Below the pieces are notes generated by a model, which was given only the letters and a program-made list of their open reading frames with translations, did not search any database and was not told where the DNA came from. The translations under genes and the position numbers were made by a program. Shown one piece after another: positions 57,083-64,000 of a stretch of DNA of 64,000 bases; the first letter of the stretch is position 1; each line of letters starts with the position of its first letter. The stretch is from Paraglaciecola sp. T6c (lineage in GTDB: Bacteria > Pseudomonadota > Gammaproteobacteria > Enterobacterales > Alteromonadaceae): positions 3,100,001 through 3,164,000 of the forward strand of contig NC_008228.1 of assembly GCF_000014225.1 (NCBI RefSeq), written 5' to 3'.

Positions 57083-60000
57083 TTAAAAGGTTTCTTTGAG
57101 CAGGTTTAACATGTCATCCACCGACAGCTTAGTCGCGGCTTCATTTCCTTCTAATAAGGTATCCGCTAAGTCGCGTTTATGCTGATGCAGGGAGACGATT
57201 TTCTCCTCTATGGTGTTCCGAGTAACTAAGCGGTAGATAGTGACTGGGCGCAGTTGCCCTATTCGATGAGCACGGTCCGAAGCTTGTTCTTCTACTGCTG
57301 GGTTCCACCATGGGTCCATGTGTATAACGTAATCCGCAGCGGTTAAGTTTAAGCCTGAGCCACCCGCTTTTAAGCTAATCAAGAAGATATCCCCCTCCCC
57401 GCGCTGAAAAGCATTAACGCTAGCTTGTCGCTGCTTTTGCGGTGTCGAGCCATCTAAGTATTGGTAACTAAATCCTTTGGCTTCAATGTGCTGCTTGATC
57501 AATTGTAAATGCCCAACAAACTGGCTAAAAATAAGCGCTTTATGATTATTCAGCTTGAGCTCTTCTAATAACTCATCAAGAGCTGCGAGTTTGGCACTGG
57601 GTATTGTCGTTTCCGCCATGACCAATTTGGGGTTGCAGCAGGCCTGGCGTAATTTTACGAGCTCTGCGAGCATTCTAATGCGCTGCTCACCTGCGTTAGC
57701 TTGTTGACCGCTTTGACTAATATTGTCGATGGCATTGAGTCTAAGCGCTTCATAAAAATCGCGCTCCTGAGCGCTCATTTCAACACGAATATTAATCTCA
57801 GTGCGCGATGGCAACTCCGTTAACACTTGGTTCTTCATGCGCCGTAATATAAACGGCTGTATCAGTACTTTAAGGGCTTGACTGGCCTTACGCGCTGCCA
57901 AAGGGTCTTCATGGGCATTTTCGATCGGCACTGAAAAGCGCTGACCAAAGCGCTTAATGTTACCAAGCAAGCCTGGGTTGATAAAACGAAATAGGCTCCA
58001 CAGTTCGGTCAAGTTGTTTTCAATCGGCGTGCCTGTTGTGATCATCTTAAAATCACTTTTCAGTGCACAAGCCGCTTTTGTGCGCTTAGCCAGCGGGTTT
58101 TTCAAGGCTTGGGCTTCATCTGCCACTATGCTGTGCCAATGCACACCTTTGAGTATTTCGCTTTCTCTTTGCAGTAATCCATAACTGATGATCACGCAGT
58201 CGAACGGACCTAAATCGTTCAACAGCATTTCGCGTTGTAGCGTGTTAGTCGAGTCAGCGAATAACTTTATATTCAAGGTTGGGGCAAATTTAAGCGCCTC
58301 TTGTTGCCAGTTAAAACACACAGATGTGGGGGCAATCACCAAGCTTGGCCCATCACTGGCTCGGGACAATAAAATGGCCAAAGCTTGTAAGGTTTTCCCT
58401 AGACCCATGTCATCAGCTAAGCATGCCCCTGCCCCCCAATGAGCAAGGCGTGACGCCCAATCAAAGCCAACCAGTTGATAATCACGTAATTGCGCTTGAA
58501 AGGTCGAGGGGATCAGCGGCGAAATCTCGCTCGCTTGGTGCATTTTTTCGGTTTGCTGCTCCCACGCATGAATGGTTTTCATGCGCATACCTGTGGTGGC
58601 TTCTTCCATTTGCAAACTGGCTAATGGGTGAAATTTTCCGTCATCAGTAACTTGATTCATTAACTCAAGTTTATGCCGCAAATCGTCAGACAAGGCGAGT
58701 ATTTGTTCCTCACCAAGCTCGATAAATCGCCCATGGCTGGTTTTAACCAGTTCAAGCAGCTTTCTTAATTCAATGACCTGTTCATTGTCTATTTGTACGT
58801 CACCGGTAATATCAAACCATTCGTTCTTTTGACTGACCGCCAGCTGCAGTTGCTCACTGTCTAGGGTTTTCGACAAGGTCACTTTTTTACCTTTCGGCCA
58901 GCGCAGCACTAAATCAAAGGTGTCTCGCTTGTGGGCTATTTCCAACTGTTCAAGTGCACTCAGGGCCGCTTGCAAATCATCTAACAGAAGAACGTTGTCC
59001 GGCATATCCAAAAACACTGGGCAGGCTTGGTCTAGCTCATCGAGTAAGGTTTCTTCTCGCTGCAAATCACGTTGTGTCGCCATGCGTTTGCCGTCTAAAT
59101 CAGTGGTCAAACTGGCATTGCCCACACCAGGTTTAAACGCCGGTCCATTCTCTCCAAATGGCATTACGACGCAGGTAAAGGTCAAGCCGTTTTGATTTGG
59201 CTGAATATTGACCACCAAATTAGGATCGCACTCAAAGGCTTCTAATCCGGTGTCCAGCTCAGCAATATCAGATTGAATATTCAAAAAAGGAGCAATCGCA
59301 GAAATCCCTTCAAGGACTTTTTGTTTGGCGCTAATGGGTATAAGCAAACCGGATTCGCCAATGATGTCGGCCACTTTTAGATGCGATGTTGAGAACACGG
59401 TCAGCTGATATTGATTATCCGAAACCGCCTTTAGATTGTAGGCGGGCTGATCGTCGTCTTCGCGAATGTCATCGGGTAAATCAGCAATGCTCAAACAGAG
59501 TTGTTCGCCTAACGCGCTAACCAATAATTCTGGTTCGCGTTGGGTGATGTCAATCTTTTGGTTTACATCGTCCGCTTTGTATAAGTTGTCTATGCCAACG
59601 GCGGCTTGCAGCGCAGGTAACCCTTGCAGCATATAGTCAACTTTTGAGTAGTAGCCCCAACTTTGATATGCATCAATGGCATGGCAAAGCTTTTTGTCAC
59701 TTTCGGTTAAATAGTCAAATTTATGGGGTTCTTCTTTGAGGCGTTTTAGCGAGACTACTCGCCCTTTGCTCCAGCCTGACTTATTCAACTTCTGCTCTCG
59801 CGCCGTTAAACTGTGGGCATAGGTCTGTTCAAATTCCCAAATTAAGCGCACAGGCTTGATGACCACCTCTTTAGCGGGTGTGTCATTTTTAGGTGCATTT
59901 GGGTTAAGGGCAATCAGTTTATCAAGGGCTAAATCCCACTGTGATTTAGTCACGATCAAACGGGTAAAATCCACTAGATTTCCTGCTAGTTCTGCCGAGG

Positions 60001-61396
60001 GTGCGAGCGTCGAAGATGGCGCGGTCTCAGCTTTCTCGTGATTGAAGCTGGTGGCAAATTGCGCGCATATTTGCGCGAAAAGCGGGTAATCAAGTTGCAT
60101 AAAATGCCCTCGATATTTCAACGCTAACGTTGCCAATGCTGGATCTTGGCTTTGATTACACCAAACCTGCCCTAAGAAATAATTGAAGTAACACAGCTGA
60201 TGGGCGAAGAAGTCTAATTCATCGTCAATGCTGTTGTAACCAATATTGATATCGTATTTTAGCCCCGCAGAAAGGCACATAATGGGCTTAACAACGCCTT
60301 GGCCTATATAATAAAAGTCGCTGTTAACTTTACGATCGCTTTCTTCATATTCCACTTGTTGCAGTGCACTGCTAAACGCACTCACATCATCTTGATTCGC
60401 CTTTACCATTAACGCCAATTTATAGAAGTAACCTGGCAGCTCATTCAAGTATTGTTTTTTGCGCTTCGTTAACTTGTTTTTTGCCAGCATGGCTTGTTCG
60501 AAATAACCAATAGCAAGCTCATTCTGCCCTGTTAAAAAACAATAAGTGCCTCGCAGCTGCAACCCATAGCTGCTTTTGTCTTGTGGATTTTGAATACGTA
60601 AAAAGTCATCAAAGCGCAGCTGATATAAATACTGCTCCGCCAATAGATGATGACAGTCGCTATTGTAACTCGGCTCTGTGGTATCTGGTGCAGCTGCGCA
60701 AACTTGCTCTAATAATTGAATGGGGTACGCACAGCTTTGCCCTTCTATTTGGAACGTTCTAAGAAGCGTCGCGAATGCTTGGTATTGAACAGCGCTGGAA
60801 AGCTGTAAAAAAGACTTTAAATCAAAGGGTAAGAAAAGAACCTCGAGCAATACCTTGTTCTTTGTGTGCTCAATAATTTGGGGGTTCTTATGAAAATCTA
60901 ACGCGGCTTCAAAGTCACCCATTTGATGCAAATAATACAAATCTCGGATCACCCTAGCCCTATCAGCTTCTTTGTTCTGCCAACTATAACTGTTTATGAC
61001 TGGCACCACTTGCTCGCCAGTCATGATGATTTCGAGTAATCTTTGCCCTGGTTCAAGGTCTGCGGCGACAGGCAATTGGTCGATTTTTTTCACTAAAAAA
61101 TTGCCTAACAGTGGATTAAGTTGCAAGCCTTCTCGGTTGTTTATTAACAACGATTCAGAGGTGAGTTGTTCTTTTTTCTCAGAGGTAAGTGCGTATTGTT
61201 TTTTGGGTAACGCCAGTAAGCCTCGACCAATGAGTAAATCAATGACCAAGGCTAATTTCAGCGCCCCAATGGGCTTATGAATGACGGATAAAATGAATAG
61301 CGTCGCTTGCTCAGCTTCACTCAGCGTTAAAAATTTCTGATATAACGCTTCGATTTGATGATGTGATTGGGGATGAATTAAAGCAGCAAGCTTCAT
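57083..61396 (-). CDS. SNF2-family DEAD/DEAH-type helicase with long N-terminal region
   Basis: 1437-residue predicted ATP-dependent DNA translocase. The C-terminal third is a full SNF2 motor: RDYQLVGFDWASRLAHWGAG, Walker A ADDMGLGKTLQ near residue 1000, DEAQ box IVADEAQALKN near 1094, TTGTPIENNLTELWSLFRFI, then the helicase C domain with YLDGSTPQKQR, SLKAGGSGLNLTAADYVIHM and QASDRAHRIGQ. The first 900 residues have no domain I can name and seem mostly helical; no SWIM zinc motif was seen. The start is ATG at 61396; a TTG two codons earlier is possible. Cellular role unknown. Confidence 0.9.
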   Translation of the reverse strand: MKLAALIHPQSHHQIEALYQKFLTLSEAEQATLFILSVIHKPIGALKLALVIDLLIGRGLLALPKKQYALTSEKKEQLTSESLLINNREGLQLNPLLGNFLVKKIDQLPVAADLEPGQRLLEIIMTGEQVVPVINSYSWQNKEADRARVIRDLYYLHQMGDFEAALDFHKNPQIIEHTKNKVLLEVLFLPFDLKSFLQLSSAVQYQAFATLLRTFQIEGQSCAYPIQLLEQVCAAAPDTTEPSYNSDCHHLLAEQYLYQLRFDDFLRIQNPQDKSSYGLQLRGTYCFLTGQNELAIGYFEQAMLAKNKLTKRKKQYLNELPGYFYKLALMVKANQDDVSAFSSALQQVEYEESDRKVNSDFYYIGQGVVKPIMCLSAGLKYDINIGYNSIDDELDFFAHQLCYFNYFLGQVWCNQSQDPALATLALKYRGHFMQLDYPLFAQICAQFATSFNHEKAETAPSSTLAPSAELAGNLVDFTRLIVTKSQWDLALDKLIALNPNAPKNDTPAKEVVIKPVRLIWEFEQTYAHSLTAREQKLNKSGWSKGRVVSLKRLKEEPHKFDYLTESDKKLCHAIDAYQSWGYYSKVDYMLQGLPALQAAVGIDNLYKADDVNQKIDITQREPELLVSALGEQLCLSIADLPDDIREDDDQPAYNLKAVSDNQYQLTVFSTSHLKVADIIGESGLLIPISAKQKVLEGISAIAPFLNIQSDIAELDTGLEAFECDPNLVVNIQPNQNGLTFTCVVMPFGENGPAFKPGVGNASLTTDLDGKRMATQRDLQREETLLDELDQACPVFLDMPDNVLLLDDLQAALSALEQLEIAHKRDTFDLVLRWPKGKKVTLSKTLDSEQLQLAVSQKNEWFDITGDVQIDNEQVIELRKLLELVKTSHGRFIELGEEQILALSDDLRHKLELMNQVTDDGKFHPLASLQMEEATTGMRMKTIHAWEQQTEKMHQASEISPLIPSTFQAQLRDYQLVGFDWASRLAHWGAGACLADDMGLGKTLQALAILLSRASDGPSLVIAPTSVCFNWQQEALKFAPTLNIKLFADSTNTLQREMLLNDLGPFDCVIISYGLLQRESEILKGVHWHSIVADEAQALKNPLAKRTKAACALKSDFKMITTGTPIENNLTELWSLFRFINPGLLGNIKRFGQRFSVPIENAHEDPLAARKASQALKVLIQPFILRRMKNQVLTELPSRTEINIRVEMSAQERDFYEALRLNAIDNISQSGQQANAGEQRIRMLAELVKLRQACCNPKLVMAETTIPSAKLAALDELLEELKLNNHKALIFSQFVGHLQLIKQHIEAKGFSYQYLDGSTPQKQRQASVNAFQRGEGDIFLISLKAGGSGLNLTAADYVIHMDPWWNPAVEEQASDRAHRIGQLRPVTIYRLVTRNTIEEKIVSLHQHKRDLADTLLEGNEAATKLSVDDMLNLLKETF

Positions 61397-61673
61397 AGTC
61401 AATTGATTCTTAATAACGATTCTTTTTCAGTGGCGTGAAGTTATCAAAATCATTGCCGCTAAACAATTGCCACAAGTCAGCTTCAAGTTTCCCAGCCGAT
61501 CCAATGCTGCGTTGTTTAGCCTAGATTGGCTATCGCTACTCGCGCTAGCCAAACCCATAACGCTTGCTATTTTGATTGCCAAAGCTAATCAACAGTTACC
61601 GAAATTTTAAGCCGTGCGTTTTTCTTTGCTCATACATCAAACATTCAAAAGTACGCCCAAGCCCAGCGAACGT

Positions 61674-62447
61674 TTAATCGAGTCTAACGGCTAAATAGTG
61701 AACACCTGCGTTTGATGATTGTGGCAAAAAGTAAATGTCGTAATATTTAAAATACTGCTGGCCATCTTTGCTAACCGGCTCGGCACCTTTTGGTAGCGAG
61801 TCATACGCCTTACCCAATTCATATCCTGTGTTATTAGCGGTCGATTGCTGATATTCCAGCGAATTTGCCACAACTGAGTTATCTTCAGTGACGTATTCGT
61901 CCCCCAAGTAAGCAGGCTCGTCAATCACTCGGTAAGCGCCATTATCAAACACATAATAAATGCCTTGAGCAAAATAGTAAGCACTGCCCCTCACAACAAT
62001 ACGCTCGTACCCTGCAGGCAGATGATTGACCCTGAGTCCAACGGGCGGACGCACCACCTTATAACCTTGCTTGACATGGCGATAATATAGGCCATCGTGA
62101 AAAACAAACGACACACCACCAAAGCGCAAAGCAATACTGTTTACTGGAGCTTTACGCACTAACGCGCCGGTTTTATACACCACCCGTGTTTTTACTATTG
62201 GCTTGTGCACCGACGGTGCATGTACAACGTTCTTCTGTATAACCGTTTTATACTCGGGGGAGTGGTGAACGACACTCTTTTTCACCAGCACTTTTTTATC
62301 AACGACGTTTTTATTAACGACTTTTTTGTCAGTGGCCTTCTTCACGACCACATCGCCATTATGTCGCTCATTCTTATACTGTGCCTGACTTAGAGGAGAC
62401 ACAGCACTTAAGCTAATAACCAAGGGTAACAACCATTTTATATTCAT
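61674..62447 (-). CDS. DUF6515 family secreted protein
   Basis: 257-residue protein with a signal peptide (MNIKWLLPLVISLSAVSPLS, cleaved near AQA). A Lys/Val repeat tract follows (KKATDKKVVNKNVVDKKVLV, about residues 35-55). The globular part contains the DUF6515-like pattern GLYYRHVKQGYKVVRPPVGL, RVNHLPAGYERIVVRGSAYY and QYFKYYDIYFLPQ. Probably periplasmic or surface-associated; function unknown. The basic valine-rich repeat is unusual for an exported protein. Confidence 0.78.
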   Translation of the reverse strand: MNIKWLLPLVISLSAVSPLSQAQYKNERHNGDVVVKKATDKKVVNKNVVDKKVLVKKSVVHHSPEYKTVIQKNVVHAPSVHKPIVKTRVVYKTGALVRKAPVNSIALRFGGVSFVFHDGLYYRHVKQGYKVVRPPVGLRVNHLPAGYERIVVRGSAYYFAQGIYYVFDNGAYRVIDEPAYLGDEYVTEDNSVVANSLEYQQSTANNTGYELGKAYDSLPKGAEPVSKDGQQYFKYYDIYFLPQSSNAGVHYLAVRLD

Positions 62448-62874
62448 AGTGATTCCTTAATAACGATTTTCGTTACGGGTGATATTAGGCCGCAAAACTG
62501 AATATAAACTGACTGCAATGCCCTATGCCCGCTACTTTACGCAAACTTTGTAGTTCTTAACGTTTCTTAACTTTCCCGCCCTTTTTTATTTAACGTTAAT
62601 AAGGGTAGCCCTTCACAACAGCAACTTTTTACAACGGCGAAAATATTCAACGTGGGCAAGGTGAATGTGATGTGCGTGCACTTCTTCTTAAAATATAAAG
62701 TCACGCTTTTTTTAAATACAGGCCAGAACGTTACTCGCGTATGCATTACCGCTTTTACGGAATGCACATTGGGTTTTCGTCACCGCGCAATTAGCATCAA
62801 TCACAAGATATGATTACTTTTTTGCAACAAGTTAATTTACTCTACAAATAAATGGCTATAAATAAGGTGCTCAC
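62448..62874. other. Intergenic region between divergent DUF6515 and iorA genes
   Basis: About 430 bp, AT-rich in parts, holding the divergent promoters. No reliable small gene or terminator was seen. Confidence 0.5.
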
Positions 62875-63339
62875 ATGCAGTTAAACGTAAACGGTACATC
62901 CCACGAAGTGGACGTGGATGATGAAATGCCCCTGCTGTGGGTGTTACGTGATGAACTGAATATCACAGGCCCCAAGTTTGGCTGCGGTATTGCGATGTGC
63001 GGTGCCTGCACTGTGCATATTAACGGCCAACCCGCGCGCTCATGCTCTATGCCCGTAGGTCAAGTATCTGGCCTTGTGACCACCATTGAAGGCTTAGGGA
63101 CGCCGGACGCTATGCATGAAGTACAAGCAGCGTGGGTTGAACACCAAGTCGCCCAATGCGGATATTGCCAACCCGGGCAAATTATGTCGGCGGCGGCGTT
63201 ATTGCAAATGAACCTAAATCCTGATGATGAAGCCATTGATCGCGCCATGTCAGCCAATTTATGTCGTTGTGGCACCTACCCGAGAATTCGCGCTGCGGTG
63301 AAAACCGCCGCACAAAATATTCGGGAGAAAAACGCATGA
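62875..63339 (+). CDS. iorA: isoquinoline 1-oxidoreductase-like alpha subunit (2Fe-2S)
   Basis: Small iron-sulphur subunit of a molybdenum hydroxylase of the xanthine oxidase family. The 154-residue protein has the plant-type 2Fe-2S cysteines C37, C42, C45 and C57 ([22 protein letters not shown]), then the helical CO-dehydrogenase-type cluster C95, C98, C130 and C132 ([10 protein letters not shown] and [11 protein letters not shown]). Its stop overlaps the start of the beta subunit (ATGA). Such pairs oxidise aldehydes or N-heterocycles; the true substrate cannot be told from sequence. Confidence 0.9.
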   Translation: MQLNVNGTSHEVDVDDEMPLLWVLRDELNITGPKFGCGIAMCGACTVHINGQPARSCSMPVGQVSGLVTTIEGLGTPDAMHEVQAAWVEHQVAQCGYCQPGQIMSAAALLQMNLNPDDEAIDRAMSANLCRCGTYPRIRAAVKTAAQNIREKNA

Positions 63340-64000
63340 GCACACTCGGTAAAATTACCCGTCGCAGCTTTGTGATTGGCTCTGCCGCCATTGCGGGGGG
63401 CGTGCTTTTTGGCGTGTACAAATATAAACAGCCTTACCCTAACCCGCTTAAAAAAGGACTTGCCCCAGGCAATACCGCCCTGACACCTTATGTACTCATT
63501 AATGCAATCGGCGTCACCATTATTGTTCCACGAGCTGAAATGGGCCAAGGGGTCAAAACCACCCTTGCGGCATTAGTCGCAGAAGAGTTGGATATAAACG
63601 TAGAAAACATCACCATTGAACACGGTGTTCCGTCACATGCCTATTACAACGCAGCAGTATTAGAGGAAGGCGTGCCTATTCCCCCTCAAGATAACAGCGC
63701 CATGGCAAAAATGGCCCGAAACTTTATGCATGTACCGGCGAAGTTTTTTGGAGTGCAAGCCACGGGTGGCTCATCATCTACCGTAGATGCGTTCGAAAAA
63801 ATGCGTATGGCCGGTGCGACCGCCAGAGAAGCCCTGCTATTAGCCGCCAGTGCCAAGTTAAATGTGCCGAAAAACACCTTAAGCACAGACAACGGCGAAG
63901 TGATTACACAAGACGGTAAGCGCCTTGCCTACACCGAATTAGCCAGCTTAGCTGCGAGCGTAGAATTACCTGATGACGTAAAGCTAAAACCACAGAGCCA
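63336..64000 (+). CDS. iorB: isoquinoline 1-oxidoreductase-like beta (molybdopterin) subunit, partial
   Basis: Open frame from ATG 63336 to the window edge, 221 codons. It begins [20 protein letters not shown], a twin-arginine (TRRSFVIG) signal for folded, cofactor-loaded export. The segment [20 protein letters not shown] is typical of the molybdopterin-binding subunit of periplasmic aldehyde/isoquinoline oxidoreductases, and [20 protein letters not shown] follows. It is cut by the window edge. The ribosome site GGGAG lies within the end of iorA. Confidence 0.88.
   Translation, partial: MSTLGKITRRSFVIGSAAIAGGVLFGVYKYKQPYPNPLKKGLAPGNTALTPYVLINAIGVTIIVPRAEMGQGVKTTLAALVAEELDINVENITIEHGVPSHAYYNAAVLEEGVPIPPQDNSAMAKMARNFMHVPAKFFGVQATGGSSSTVDAFEKMRMAGATAREALLLAASAKLNVPKNTLSTDNGEVITQDGKRLAYTELASLAASVELPDDVKLKPQS

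Noticed and set aside
57083-61396. Helicase as part of a phage-defence island
   Set aside because: No methylase, nuclease or other defence gene is adjacent; neighbours are an IS and a DUF6515 protein.

Overview
The window is ordinary gammaproteobacterial chromosome with a few accessory patches. Gene content and order (the hemA-prfA-prmC-sirB2-sirB1 run, divergent lolB-ispE-tRNA-prs, long-form rplY-pth-ychF, a metT-like tRNA-Met/Leu/Gln/Gln cluster, betIBA, many outer-membrane and c-di-GMP type proteins) suggest a marine Alteromonadales bacterium close to Paraglaciecola/Alteromonas/Pseudoalteromonas. This assignment is an inference from content; no rRNA gene or other species marker is present.

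Layout. 1-3448: biotin genes, bioB-bioF leftward and bioA rightward, with a BirA-type operator between them. 3496-10194: leftward run hemA, prfA, prmC, a response regulator with a degenerate HD domain, sirB2, sirB1. 10320-16734: rightward housekeeping genes lolB, ispE, tRNA-Gln, prs, an MscS channel, rplY, pth, ychF. 17012-20676: an orphan solute-binding protein, an unknown protein, a decayed AraC-family regulator and a four-tRNA operon with a clear sigma70 promoter. 20677-26201: Na+/alanine symporter, FMN reductase, an unlisted 59-residue membrane protein, a DUF885 lipoprotein and UbiF. 26506-31938: signalling genes, namely a response-regulator/TPR protein with a small lipoprotein, and a tightly overlapping porin / periplasmic binding protein / diguanylate cyclase operon. 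32500-42594: leftward betI-betB-betA, a BCCT-like transporter, a TonB-dependent receptor and a secreted PHP-fold hydrolase, which together look like a choline or choline-ester acquisition locus. 43163-54614: central carbon genes ackA-pta, pfkA, gpmA, ppsA and gap, with a ClC channel between ppsA and gap. 54615-56948: a heptamer tandem array, an orphan terminator (possible small RNA), a small unknown gene and a complete IS10-like element with 9-bp target duplications. 57083-64000: a 1437-residue SNF2 helicase, a DUF6515 protein and the start of an isoquinoline 1-oxidoreductase-like iorA-iorB operon.

No CRISPR array, prophage or recognisable defence island was seen. The most interesting items are the choline-linked TonB receptor/PHP hydrolase locus, the porin-PBP-GGDEF operon, the orphan terminator with its structured upstream region, and the degenerate HD-domain regulator inside the hemA operon. 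All calls come from reading the sequence and family knowledge; no database search was run.
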